Shown: positions 23,095 through 31,969 of the stretch, in pieces | Position numbering within the stretch: the first letter of the stretch is position 1 | Layout of the letters: every line of letters begins with the position of its first letter | Assembly: GCA_965219665.1 (NCBI GenBank) | Contig: CBDCOD010000025.1 | Location: 62,001-126,000, forward strand | Length of the DNA: 64,000 bases | Source of the DNA: CBDCOD01 sp965219665 | Lineage (GTDB): Bacteria; Pseudomonadota; Gammaproteobacteria; CAKMZV01 | Direction of reading: 5' to 3' | The notes under the pieces: model-generated | Told to the model about the DNA's origin: nothing | The model's input: only the letters and a program-made list of their open reading frames with translations | Database searches by the model: none | Position numbers and translations under genes: made by a program

Positions 23095-24389
23095 AAAAAA
23101 TTTGTTCTTGGGGACGTTTAACCACTGATTTGCATGATGTAATACTGCTTAATCATGATGAAAAAAAATTCAAAGAAGCCATTACACAAGATTGCTTAGG
23201 TTTGGCATATGGTATGGGGCGCAGTTATGGTGATGTCTGCTTGAATCCTGATGGCTTGTTATGGCTTACTACAGGTCTAAATCGTTTTATTGCATTTGAT
23301 GAGACTACAGGGCGCCTGGTCTGTGAATCTGGTGTTTTGTTGCGTGATATTCAGCAGTTGACTATCCATCGGGGCTGGGCATTGGCTGTTACGCCTGGGA
23401 CGCAAATGGTAACGGTAGGTGGTGCTATTGCAAATGATGTGCATGGTAAAAACCACCACATGTATGGCTCATTTGGTAATCACATTAAACAACTATCGTT
23501 AGCGCGCACTGATGGCCAGCGTATAGACTGTAATGCGCTTGAACATAGGGATTGGTTTGAAGCAACGATTGGAGGGATGGGTCTTACTGGTATTATCACC
23601 CAAGCAGAAATTCAGTTACGTCGTGTTACAGGGGCATGGATAGATTCAGAGACTATTGCATACAATAATTTAGATGATTTTTTTCAATTAGCAGATGATT
23701 CAGAAGCAGATTGGGAGCATACAGTGTCTTGGATTGATTGTAGTTCCCATAATGAGCGTGGTTTGTTTATGCGTGGTAATTTTACCGCTGCTGATGACTT
23801 AGTGCCGCCCAAGAAGCGCGCGTTAGCTATGCCATTTACACCGCCGATTTCGTTAGTTAATAAGCTAACACTCAAGATATTCAACCAAGTTTATTATCAT
23901 GTTAAGAAAAGACAGGCAGGCAAAGCGGTTGTGTACTATGAACCGTTTTTCTATCCGCTCGACAGCATAATAGGCTGGAATAAAATGTATGGTTTGAAAG
24001 GTTTTTTTCAGTACCAAAGTGTTGTTCCACGTTCAGATGGTAAAGAGGTGGTGCGGATGATGCTGAAAGAAATCAAGCGCTCTGAATCAGGTTCATTTCT
24101 TGCTGTATTAAAGACATTTGGTAATCAGCAGTCAATGGGGATGCTCAGTTTCCCACAGCCCGGTGTTACATTGGCGCTGGATTTTCCTAATAAGGGAATG
24201 CAAACACAAAAACTTTTTGAGCGTCTTGACAGCATTGTACAGGAGGCAGGTGGGCGTATTTATGCAGCCAAGGATGCCCGTATGCCAATTAATTTGTTTG
24301 AGGCTGGTTATCCACGGCTATCTGAATTTTTACAATATCGGGATTCAGGCATTAGCTCAGGTCTTTCTCGTCGTCTAATGGGGTGGTAG
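23091..24389 (+). CDS. dprE1: Decaprenylphosphoryl-beta-D-ribose oxidase
   Basis: DprE1 oxidises decaprenylphosphoryl-ribose to the 2-keto form with FAD, the first half of epimerisation to arabinose. The 432-aa protein has the FAD-binding PCMH domain (YGMGRSYGDVCLN, about 40-52; GGAIANDVHGKNHHMYGSFGNH, about 110-131, split by family spacing) and the substrate lobe ending RIYAAKDARM. The segment corresponding to mycobacterial GWNICVDFP reads GVTLALDFP, so the benzothiazinone-target Cys is Ala362 here. Both N-terminal motifs are intact. It overlaps gtrA by 4 bp and is followed directly by dprE2. Confidence 0.92.
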   Translation: MKKICSWGRLTTDLHDVILLNHDEKKFKEAITQDCLGLAYGMGRSYGDVCLNPDGLLWLTTGLNRFIAFDETTGRLVCESGVLLRDIQQLTIHRGWALAVTPGTQMVTVGGAIANDVHGKNHHMYGSFGNHIKQLSLARTDGQRIDCNALEHRDWFEATIGGMGLTGIITQAEIQLRRVTGAWIDSETIAYNNLDDFFQLADDSEADWEHTVSWIDCSSHNERGLFMRGNFTAADDLVPPKKRALAMPFTPPISLVNKLTLKIFNQVYYHVKKRQAGKAVVYYEPFFYPLDSIIGWNKMYGLKGFFQYQSVVPRSDGKEVVRMMLKEIKRSESGSFLAVLKTFGNQQSMGMLSFPQPGVTLALDFPNKGMQTQKLFERLDSIVQEAGGRIYAAKDARMPINLFEAGYPRLSEFLQYRDSGISSGLSRRLMGW

Positions 24390-24394
24390 TTCAT

Positions 24395-25138
24395 ATGGTT
24401 AATAATGTCATTATTGGTGCAACATCCGCGATCGCAGAACATTGTGCTAGATTATGGGTGAAAAATGCATCTATTGGGCTCGTTTTGGTTGGTCGTGATA
24501 TACAGCTTCTAGAACGTGTTGCCAGTGATTTGCGGGTGCGTGGTCCACAGTGTAAAATTACAGTCATGCAGGCTGATTTTGAGAATCCAACGGCGATACA
24601 AACTGCTGTCAGTGATATTGTTCAATTAGGCGAGATAGGAACTGTGCTTATTGCGCACGGCTCACTGCCGGATCAAGCTGCGTGCCAAGGTGATGTGCAG
24701 GCTTGTCATTCAGCACTTCATGTTAACGCTATTTCCCCTGTATTGTATGCTGAGTGCTTTGCTGCTCATATGGAGAAAGTAGGTTGCGGAACGATTGTGT
24801 TAATTGGGTCTGTTGCAGGGGATCGGGGGCGAAAATCCAACTATATATATGGTGCGGCAAAGGGATTGATTACACGCTATGCACAGGGACTACAGCATCG
24901 TTTTGCCAAATCAAATGTAAAAATCACCTTAGTTAAGCCTGGACCAACTGCCACGCCAATGACAGCACATTTGCAGAATAAAGGTGTAAAGATGGCTACT
25001 GTGGAATCAGTTGCCAGTGAGATTGTTAGCGGTGTTGGAGCAGGAAAGTTGATTATTTATACGCCTAAAAAATGGTGGCTTATTATGATGATTATTAGAC
25101 ATCTGCCTCAGTGGATATTTAACAGGATGGATATTTAG
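24395..25138 (+). CDS. dprE2: Decaprenylphosphoryl-2-keto-ribose reductase (SDR)
   Basis: This short-chain dehydrogenase would reduce the DprE1 product with NADH to decaprenylphosphoryl-arabinose. It begins NVIIGATSAIAEHCARLW (a GxTSxIA cofactor loop typical of DprE2) and has the active-site pattern IVLIGSVAGDRG ... YIYGAAKGL (Tyr-x-x-x-Lys). A C-terminal hydrophobic segment (about residues 225-245) suits a membrane-bound lipid substrate. The ATG at 24395, after GGGGTGG, is preferred over a GTG at 24383, which overlaps dprE1. The stop overlaps the next start (TAGTG). Confidence 0.88.
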   Translation: MVNNVIIGATSAIAEHCARLWVKNASIGLVLVGRDIQLLERVASDLRVRGPQCKITVMQADFENPTAIQTAVSDIVQLGEIGTVLIAHGSLPDQAACQGDVQACHSALHVNAISPVLYAECFAAHMEKVGCGTIVLIGSVAGDRGRKSNYIYGAAKGLITRYAQGLQHRFAKSNVKITLVKPGPTATPMTAHLQNKGVKMATVESVASEIVSGVGAGKLIIYTPKKWWLIMMIIRHLPQWIFNRMDI

Positions 25139-26619
25139 TGATACATGGCATAACATCTAATCAGAGAGGGTTGTGGCTGTTCCTGTGTGCAGTAGCTGTT
25201 GCTCATTTATGGTTTTCCATTCGGTATTTTCGTCCAGTAGGGTTTGATGATGCTTATTTCGCCTCGTTTGCTTATGAGGTTTTTACTGATTTTTTTAGAG
25301 TCCATGCGCCGATAAACGGTGAGGCAGCACCTTTACGCATCAGTTATCTTCACACCATACTGTATGCGCCGATTATGCATATTTTTGATGAGAGTATGTA
25401 TGCGCACCGTGTGATTAGCAGTGTATTAGCCTGCGGTATTTTATACCTATGGTTTCAATTGTTTCGGCGGTGGTCAAACACCGTTATTGCACTACAAGCA
25501 GTTGTCTTATTTGCGCTATGTGGTGATTTTGTGCGCGGCGCACACTCAGCTCGGCCAGACATACTGGTCTTGGCGTTACTAACCGCTGGCTTTTTTGTGC
25601 AAAGTTATGTCGGCCCAAAATCAAAGTGGCTTATTCTTGCCGCCTTTTTAAGTGGTATGAGTGTAACAGCGCATCCTATTGGCCTGCTGTCTTGTGTGTT
25701 ATTTGCTGCCTATGCGTTATTAACTATGCATTCTTGGAAGAGTGAGTGGAAGCGCTATATTGCTATGTCAAGCGCAGGATATGGGTTGGCGTTATGCGTT
25801 TTTTGTTTAGATAATGCACCACATTTGCAGTTATTTTTAGATGGCTATGGGAAAACATTGCACAGTGTTTATCAACAAACATTAGAAGAGCGCTTTGCTA
25901 TTTTTCTGTATATCCCTAAGACAGCAAAAACGCTTTATCTTTTTGTGCAATTTCAGTTGCCGATTATTGCATTAATCCTGTTAATAGTGTGGGATAGATG
26001 GCATGAGAAATATATAGCATCCTCTGTTCCACTGCAGCAATCATTACTTCTGTTTGTCATATTGCTGATTAGTTATTTGTTATTAGGTAGGATTAATGTG
26101 CTGTATTTGATATTATTTACACCGCTTTTATGGTTTGGCGTAGCCTATCTTGCCCATCATTACACGCGTGGAGGGCTGTCCCTTATTTTTGCGGCAGGGT
26201 TGCTGGCAATATGGGTTGCTATTTTTATGCGTGAGGGTGGGGCTGATCCAAAGCCTTACATCCAGCAGTTAAAACAAAAAACAGCGCCCTATTTGAACGC
26301 TGAAACAGTTGTTTTAGGCTTGCCGCATCACTGGTATATATTTCGCAATCAACCGTTTTTTTCCTTTTCAACTAAACAGAACCTGAATCAGGTAGCAAAG
26401 CGTTGCAACATGATAATGATCCTTCCCAAAGAGTACTTCCATAAGCAGGAGAATACTGCTATTTCAACGGATGCTTCGCTGCTTGGAGATATACAGAGAC
26501 TGCATAAAACGGTGTTCATGGATAGCCAGAAAATAGGAGAAGTTTTTAATGAACATTATGGTACAGTGCAGAATAATAAAAACAACACTTTGGAAATATA
26601 CTACAGACCTGCCTGTTAA
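25138..26619 (+). CDS. GT-C polyprenyl-linked glycosyltransferase (ArnT/PMT-like), 493 aa
   Basis: About 11-12 hydrophobic segments and an early loop FDDAYFASFAYEVF match GT-C enzymes, where acidic residues in the first periplasmic loop are catalytic. Such enzymes move a sugar from polyprenyl phosphate to a periplasmic acceptor. After the DPA genes, an arabinofuranosyl donor is the natural guess, but the acceptor (LPS, pilin or another glycan) cannot be told. A soluble C-terminal region (about 385-493) follows the last helix. The start is GTG. A second GT-C with a similar N-terminus lies at 27983. Confidence 0.75.
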   Translation: MIHGITSNQRGLWLFLCAVAVAHLWFSIRYFRPVGFDDAYFASFAYEVFTDFFRVHAPINGEAAPLRISYLHTILYAPIMHIFDESMYAHRVISSVLACGILYLWFQLFRRWSNTVIALQAVVLFALCGDFVRGAHSARPDILVLALLTAGFFVQSYVGPKSKWLILAAFLSGMSVTAHPIGLLSCVLFAAYALLTMHSWKSEWKRYIAMSSAGYGLALCVFCLDNAPHLQLFLDGYGKTLHSVYQQTLEERFAIFLYIPKTAKTLYLFVQFQLPIIALILLIVWDRWHEKYIASSVPLQQSLLLFVILLISYLLLGRINVLYLILFTPLLWFGVAYLAHHYTRGGLSLIFAAGLLAIWVAIFMREGGADPKPYIQQLKQKTAPYLNAETVVLGLPHHWYIFRNQPFFSFSTKQNLNQVAKRCNMIMILPKEYFHKQENTAISTDASLLGDIQRLHKTVFMDSQKIGEVFNEHYGTVQNNKNNTLEIYYRPAC

Positions 26620-26644
26620 CGATAATCCGATTGATTCATAAGAT

Positions 26645-27613
26645 ATGAAAAAAGACAATCCTCCTGTTTTAGCCATCGTTTGTCCATGCTATAACGAAGA
26701 AGAGACACTAGTTTGGTCTGTGAATAAGTTATTAGAAAAGCGCCAGTCATTGATTGATAGTGAAGCAATTAGCCATGACAGTTTTATTGTATTGGTTGAT
26801 GATGGTTCAATAGATGCTACTTGGTCATTTATTGAGCAAAGTAGCTCGGCACACCCCTCTATTATTGGGATTAAATTAGCAGGTAATGCGGGGCATCAAA
26901 ATGCGCTGACTGCGGGATTGCACTATGTCACTGATAAGTGTGACTGTGCAGTCTCTATAGATATAGATTTGCAAAATGACATCAATACCATAGATAAGAT
27001 GTTGCATTGTTTTCAGCAGGGCAAGCATATCGTGTTTGGGGTGTGTTGTAATCGTTCAGATAATGGTTTTTTCAAGCGCGTCTTTTCACAGGGATTTTAT
27101 CGTCTGTTAAATGGATTAGGCGTACGTTCTATTTACAATCATGCTGACTACCGCTTATTAAGTAATATGGTGCTTCGCATTTTTAAGCAAATGCCCGAAT
27201 CGAACTTGTATTTGCGGGGGTTGTTTGCCAACCTACAGTTGCCACAAGAGTCTGTTTTTTATGAACTGTTGCCACGTGCGCATGGTAAGACCAAATATAC
27301 ATTAGCAAAAATGCTCAGCTTAGCTTGGACGGGTATTTCAAGTTTTAGCGTAGTACCACTTCGCCTTATTGCGCTTTTGGGCTTGATTGTGTTCTTTATA
27401 ACGCTACTTATCAGTGGTTATGTGCTGTGGGTAAAGTGGTTTACGGATATGGCTGTTCCAGGCTGGGCATCTACTGTTATTCCCATCTACCTATTAGGGG
27501 GATTACAACTATTTTCCATAGGGATTGTTGGGGAATATATTGGTAAGATATTTATTGAGGTCAAGCAGCGTCCACGCTATGTTATTGAGAAAAAAACGGT
27601 TGATAGCCACTGA
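26645..27613 (+). CDS. GtrB/ArnC-type glycosyltransferase (GT2), 322 aa
   Basis: The N-terminal GT2 domain shows VCPCYNEEETL, LVDDGSIDATW and the DxD-type SIDIDLQND, followed by two C-terminal transmembrane segments (about 235-260 and 270-292). This is the layout of polyprenyl-phosphate sugar synthases, which attach a nucleotide sugar to undecaprenyl phosphate on the cytoplasmic face. With GtrA next to it and a GT-C enzyme downstream, it forms a classic three-gene sugar-modification set. The sugar is unknown and may be a second donor besides arabinose. Confidence 0.88.
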   Translation: MKKDNPPVLAIVCPCYNEEETLVWSVNKLLEKRQSLIDSEAISHDSFIVLVDDGSIDATWSFIEQSSSAHPSIIGIKLAGNAGHQNALTAGLHYVTDKCDCAVSIDIDLQNDINTIDKMLHCFQQGKHIVFGVCCNRSDNGFFKRVFSQGFYRLLNGLGVRSIYNHADYRLLSNMVLRIFKQMPESNLYLRGLFANLQLPQESVFYELLPRAHGKTKYTLAKMLSLAWTGISSFSVVPLRLIALLGLIVFFITLLISGYVLWVKWFTDMAVPGWASTVIPIYLLGGLQLFSIGIVGEYIGKIFIEVKQRPRYVIEKKTVDSH

Positions 27614-27639
27614 TCTATGGTGGCACTTATGGGCTGTTA

Positions 27640-28014
27640 ATGGCTTCTGACGTCAGACAAGTGGTGCGCTTTCTCATTACAGGCTGTATTAATACAGGCG
27701 TTGGCTTTGGTATTATTTTTGCCATGATGCTTGTAGGGGTTGCGCCATTGCATGCTAATATAGTTGGCTATGCTTGTGGCCTTTGCGTTTCATTTTTACT
27801 GAATAGAAACTGGGTCTTTAAACAAAAGCGATCCACCATTAGGCAGCAGGCATTCAAATTTGGCATCACCTTTGTGATTGCCTATACCATGAATTTAATG
27901 GTTTTACAAGGTGCTCTACTGTGGGATGTTAACCCCTATATAGCGCAAATTATTGCAGGCGTAACTTATACCCTCTGTTTTTATGTACTTAGCCGGTTTT
28001 TCGTTTTTGCGTAG
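27640..28014 (+). CDS. GtrA-family membrane protein, second copy, 124 aa
   Basis: Four membrane segments with the start RQVVRFLITGCINTGVGFGI, and internal FLLNRNWVFK and FYVLSRFFVFA where GtrA proteins have N/R-x-F-V-F motifs. It is a flippase-like partner for the preceding GtrB-type transferase. The first ATG at 27640 follows weak ribosome binding. It overlaps the next gene by 32 bp, if the 27983 start is right. Confidence 0.82.
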   Translation: MASDVRQVVRFLITGCINTGVGFGIIFAMMLVGVAPLHANIVGYACGLCVSFLLNRNWVFKQKRSTIRQQAFKFGITFVIAYTMNLMVLQGALLWDVNPYIAQIIAGVTYTLCFYVLSRFFVFA

Positions 28015-29371
28015 TAGCTTGATTGTTGCGCTTATTGCGCTCTATGCTACTATGATTGTAGTCTATGGTCAGCATGGCGTGGATGATGCGTGGACTTTAT
28101 CTTTTGATTATTTTTACCTCAAGGATGGCTTTGAGTTTGATCGTATCTTCGGCAATGGTAACGGAGTAGTCGCCTATTTCGGCAAAACGCATGCGTTTGT
28201 ATATGGTTTTTGGGCAGAATTTTTTGGCTGGGGACGATTCACCCATCGTGCGCTTTCTACTGCATTGGTTTTTCTGGGTGTTATTTGTTGGGCACAAATA
28301 GCGCGCCGCTTAGGCGTTGATTCTAAAGATGCCGTATTTTTTGCTATAGCTTGCTTGTTATTAGACACCTTTGTGAGTAATGCAGTGAAAATCAGACCAG
28401 AGGCACTGACTTTCGCCTTAGGAGCATTTGCAGTGCTATGCGCTACATATCACCGTTGGTTCTGGGCATTGCTCGGTGCTTTTTTGGCTTTGGAAACGCA
28501 TCCAGCAGGTGGTATTTATGGCTTATATATAATGGCTTTATGGATTACATTCGGTAATTTTAATATGCCAAAGGCATATAAGAAACATGGGTTGGGCATT
28601 GTTGCTGCCTGCACGTTAGGCGTGGGATATTATCTTATGTTGCATGGTGCGCATTTAGTTAGTCTGCAAGATGCAGTCCATGGGGCAAAAGGCAGCGCTA
28701 TACAGGATAGGTTTTATCTAATCACTCATTTTGTATTTGCGAAATTTTATAGGCATATTCCCGATCTGTTGTTATTTGTTTTGACCTATGGGGTTTTGGT
28801 TTGGAAACAAAATAGAGCGGAGATGTTATGGCGTTTTTCTTGGTGGGGATTGCTCGCAATTATTGTGGGCAGTGTGATCAATCAGCACGGCAACCAGCAA
28901 TACGCTATACATGCCTATCCTGTTTTTATGTTGGCATTGCTTTGTGCGTGGATGGCACTAAGGCAGGCTACTAAGTATTTAGTGCTGCTTATTGCTCTGC
29001 TTACATTGCCACAGTACGCCTTTGTAGGATATAAGAGTTGGGGGTTTTACTTTCCAACGTACACTAACCACCTAAAGCAAGTGCTATCTAAACCGAGCAA
29101 TGATGCTGATGTTTATGTAGGGCATTCCGCGCATTGGTTTGCCTTCAATCATGATGAGAAATCAGCCAAGCAATTTTATAGTGCAAGCAACGGCAATGCT
29201 CCCTTAGAAGGTAGCCGTTTTGTTTGGATTCGCGATAGTGTTTGGGAGCCGTTGAATGCTCATCCATCACCCACATTGCGCATGCTTGTATCACAGTGCC
29301 CAATGGAATTATTGGGTGGTTTTCAATATGCGAAGCATACTGTGCGTTTTGAGCGGTATGATTGTCGCTAG
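27983..29371 (+). CDS. GT-C polyprenyl-linked glycosyltransferase, 462 aa
   Basis: About 10 membrane helices; the N-terminal loop GVDDAWTLSFDYFYLKDGF carries the paired acidic residues of the GT-C fold. ETHPAGGIYGLYI parallels TAHPIGLLSCVLF in the 25138 gene, so the two are likely paralogues. It would act as the final transferase for the GtrA/GtrB-made donor. The 27983 ATG overlaps gtrA; a later start is possible. The gene ends the cluster. Confidence 0.72.
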   Translation: MYLAGFSFLRSSLIVALIALYATMIVVYGQHGVDDAWTLSFDYFYLKDGFEFDRIFGNGNGVVAYFGKTHAFVYGFWAEFFGWGRFTHRALSTALVFLGVICWAQIARRLGVDSKDAVFFAIACLLLDTFVSNAVKIRPEALTFALGAFAVLCATYHRWFWALLGAFLALETHPAGGIYGLYIMALWITFGNFNMPKAYKKHGLGIVAACTLGVGYYLMLHGAHLVSLQDAVHGAKGSAIQDRFYLITHFVFAKFYRHIPDLLLFVLTYGVLVWKQNRAEMLWRFSWWGLLAIIVGSVINQHGNQQYAIHAYPVFMLALLCAWMALRQATKYLVLLIALLTLPQYAFVGYKSWGFYFPTYTNHLKQVLSKPSNDADVYVGHSAHWFAFNHDEKSAKQFYSASNGNAPLEGSRFVWIRDSVWEPLNAHPSPTLRMLVSQCPMELLGGFQYAKHTVRFERYDCR

Positions 29372-29513
29372 ATTACGTGCATATATGCGCCGCATAGTTG
29401 TCAAGGCATATGTCAAGGTATAGTAATAATATGTGCTCTATGCTATAAAATATCCCCTACTTTATAGGGCGCATAACATTAGGCATTATTGTCAAATTTT
29501 TTAGGGAGTAATT

Positions 29514-29807
29514 ATGAAAGAAATATTAGATGTGGTATTAGAAGTGGTTCGTGAAGTCGGCGAGGATCAGGGGAAGGATGCTTTAATTGAAGCAACTGCA
29601 GAAACGCGGTTGTTTGGTCATAATTTAGACAGCATGGGGGTTGTTTTTTTGGTAACTGATTTGGAAAGTCGGCTTTCTGAAGAGTTAGGTGTTGATGTGG
29701 TTTTGGCAGATGAGCGTGCCATGAGCCAGAAGACTTCACCGTTTAGAAGCGTTGACACTTTAGCAAAATATGCTCAATCTTTAGTTGATGAGGCGCAGGA
29801 TCAGTAA
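29514..29807 (+). CDS. Acyl carrier protein-like, 97 aa
   Basis: This acidic helical protein has the phosphopantetheine site FGHNLDSMGVVFL (Ser40). It is longer than the fatty-acid ACP (about 78 aa) and has an unusual AMSQKTSPFRSVDTLAKYA C-terminal half, as in dedicated carrier proteins of secondary or surface-modification pathways. The ribosome binding site GGGAG precedes the ATG. Its stop overlaps the start of the next SDR gene (TAATG), so the three genes from here form one operon. Confidence 0.82.
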   Translation: MKEILDVVLEVVREVGEDQGKDALIEATAETRLFGHNLDSMGVVFLVTDLESRLSEELGVDVVLADERAMSQKTSPFRSVDTLAKYAQSLVDEAQDQ

Positions 29808-30511
29808 TGCTTCATCCCACTTATATTATTACAGGTACCACAAAAGGCTTGGGTAATAGCTTAGCCAGATACTATCTGGACAAAGGGTATCAAGTCGCAG
29901 GGTGTGGTCGTAGAGATGCTACTATTGAGCATGACAATTACCTACATTTTAAATTGAATGTAGCAGATGACAAAGCAGTGATTGCAATGGTGCGCCAGGT
30001 TAAGAAAACATTTGGCTCAATAGATGTATTGCTGAATAATGCAGGCATTGCCGCAATGAATCACTTGTTGACTACGCCTTACAAGAGTGTAGTATCCGTA
30101 TTTAACACTAATTTTTTTGGCACATTTTTATTCACTCGCGAGGTTGCCAAAGTGATGATGAAGCAGCAACAAGGGTCTATTGTGAATTACTCTACTGTAG
30201 CAGTGGCTTTAGATTTGGAAGGGGAGGCGGTTTATGCTGCCAGTAAAGCAGCCGTTGAAAGTCTGACTAGAGTATCTTCTAAAGAATTAGGGCAATTTGG
30301 CATTCGAGTTAATGCTATTGGCCCTACACCCGTCAAAACCGATTTAATTCGTAATGTACCAGAAAACAAATTGCAGCAACTATTAAATCAGCAGAGTATT
30401 CAAAGATTTGGAGAGTTTGAGGATATTGTCAACGTAATAGATTTTTTTAACGCAAAAAAAAGCAATTTCATTACAGGACAAATAGTCTATTTAGGTGGAG
30501 TGATGCCGTAA
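29807..30511 (+). CDS. SDR-family oxidoreductase (3-oxoacyl-ACP reductase-like)
   Basis: A 234-aa short-chain dehydrogenase with the TGTTKGLG cofactor loop (about 9-16), NNAG, and the YAASKAAVE active site. The C-terminal GQIVYLGGVMP replaces the usual DGG ending. FabG-like enzymes of this size reduce 3-oxoacyl groups on carrier proteins, and it lies between a carrier protein and an adenylate-forming ligase. The exact substrate is unknown. The gene overlaps both neighbours by 1 bp. Confidence 0.85.
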   Translation: MLHPTYIITGTTKGLGNSLARYYLDKGYQVAGCGRRDATIEHDNYLHFKLNVADDKAVIAMVRQVKKTFGSIDVLLNNAGIAAMNHLLTTPYKSVVSVFNTNFFGTFLFTREVAKVMMKQQQGSIVNYSTVAVALDLEGEAVYAASKAAVESLTRVSSKELGQFGIRVNAIGPTPVKTDLIRNVPENKLQQLLNQQSIQRFGEFEDIVNVIDFFNAKKSNFITGQIVYLGGVMP

Positions 30512-31857
30512 TGTCTTGGTTCATCACACACCTTCAGCAAATGGGGGCAAGAACGGCAGTTATTGATAAGCACGATACTTTTAGTTATGCGCAGTTGCTT
30601 GACCAAGTGCAAACATATAAGGCGGCACTAGATACGCATTTTTCTGATGGGCAAGTGGTGGCTATCTTATCTGATTATAATTTTTATGCAATCGCCCTGT
30701 TCATCGCGCTGCTGAAAAAAAAAGCCATCATTATTCCGCTAACATCTACTAACCAAGCAGAAATAGATAAGCGCCTGAATATTGCAGATTGCAATTGGGA
30801 GGTGCGCATAGCTAATCAATCCTTAGAGCTTTCTCAGCGTGCTACAACTGGGCGTCACTCTATGATTGAGGGATTGATTAGACAGCAGCAAACAGGCTTG
30901 ATTTTATTTAGTAGTGGTAGCACAGGTGAGCCCAAAGCCATGATTCATAATTTAGATAACCTGATTAATAGTTATCAAGGCAAGAAAATCAAAAAAATAA
31001 ACATACTTATATTCTTAATGTTTGATCATATTGGGGGATTGAATACATTACTCAATTCGCTGGCAATGGGTGCTGAAATTGTGCTGCCTAGCAGCCGTAA
31101 TCCGTATGATATTGCTCAACTAATTGAGGAACATCAAGTGCATGTGCTGCCAGCATCTCCTACCTTTTTTAATATGATGCTTATGGCAAAGGTGCAAGAG
31201 CGGTACAGTTTGAGTACATTAAAAATGATTACTTATGGTACAGAGCCGATGCCGGAGAGTTTATTAAAGAAGCTTAGGCAAACATTTCCCAGAACAAAAA
31301 TTATGCAAACCTTTGGTACTAGTGAAACAGGTATTGCTCAAACATCTAGCCGATCTTCTGATAGTTTAGAACTGCGGCTAAATGATTCTAATGTAGAGTA
31401 TAAAATTGTGCATGGTGAACTGTGGATTAGAAGTAAAACCCAAGTTATCGGGTACTTAAATGCTTCAATGGATAGTTTTACACAGGATGGTTGGTTTAAG
31501 ACGGGTGATTTGGTTGAGGAACGAGCAGAAGGTTATCTATATATTAAAGGTAGAGTTAAAGAAGTCATTAATGTTGGTGGTGAGAAAGTGCTTCCTGCTG
31601 AAATTGAATCGGTCGTTTTAGATATTGACGCGGTGGAAGACTGTTTGGTATACGGTGCTAAAAATGCGATAACAGGGCAGATGGTGGCTATTCAGTTAGT
31701 CATTGCACCTGATGTTGATAAACAAACTATGAAAAAGCGTGTTAGGCAGCATTGTAGAGCAAAATTAGATGCGTATAAAGTCCCTGTAAAAATAGAATTT
31801 GTAGAGCAAATAAATTTTGGTACTCGCTTCAAAAAGAAGCGGATTGGAATAGTATGA
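30511..31857 (+). CDS. AMP-dependent acyl/aminoacyl-ligase, 448 aa
   Basis: The protein has the adenylate-forming signature LILFSSGSTGEPKAM, the QTFGTSETG motif, KTGDLVEE and the C-terminal INVGGEKVLPAEIES with the catalytic Lys region (FKKKRIG). At 448 aa it is compact, close to ligases that load carrier proteins instead of CoA. With the adjacent ACP and SDR it likely activates an acid onto ACP for a surface or metabolite modification. DltA-like D-alanine activation is possible but not shown. Confidence 0.82.
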   Translation: MSWFITHLQQMGARTAVIDKHDTFSYAQLLDQVQTYKAALDTHFSDGQVVAILSDYNFYAIALFIALLKKKAIIIPLTSTNQAEIDKRLNIADCNWEVRIANQSLELSQRATTGRHSMIEGLIRQQQTGLILFSSGSTGEPKAMIHNLDNLINSYQGKKIKKINILIFLMFDHIGGLNTLLNSLAMGAEIVLPSSRNPYDIAQLIEEHQVHVLPASPTFFNMMLMAKVQERYSLSTLKMITYGTEPMPESLLKKLRQTFPRTKIMQTFGTSETGIAQTSSRSSDSLELRLNDSNVEYKIVHGELWIRSKTQVIGYLNASMDSFTQDGWFKTGDLVEERAEGYLYIKGRVKEVINVGGEKVLPAEIESVVLDIDAVEDCLVYGAKNAITGQMVAIQLVIAPDVDKQTMKKRVRQHCRAKLDAYKVPVKIEFVEQINFGTRFKKKRIGIV

Positions 31858-31969
31858 TTATCTCTTTTAATACGTCACCTATAATGGCTAAAAAGCATTG
31901 TCATAAGAGATGTTGAATCGTTTTAGTTTGTTAAAAGGTGTATTTTGATTGCTGTTGACGGGCGTATCT

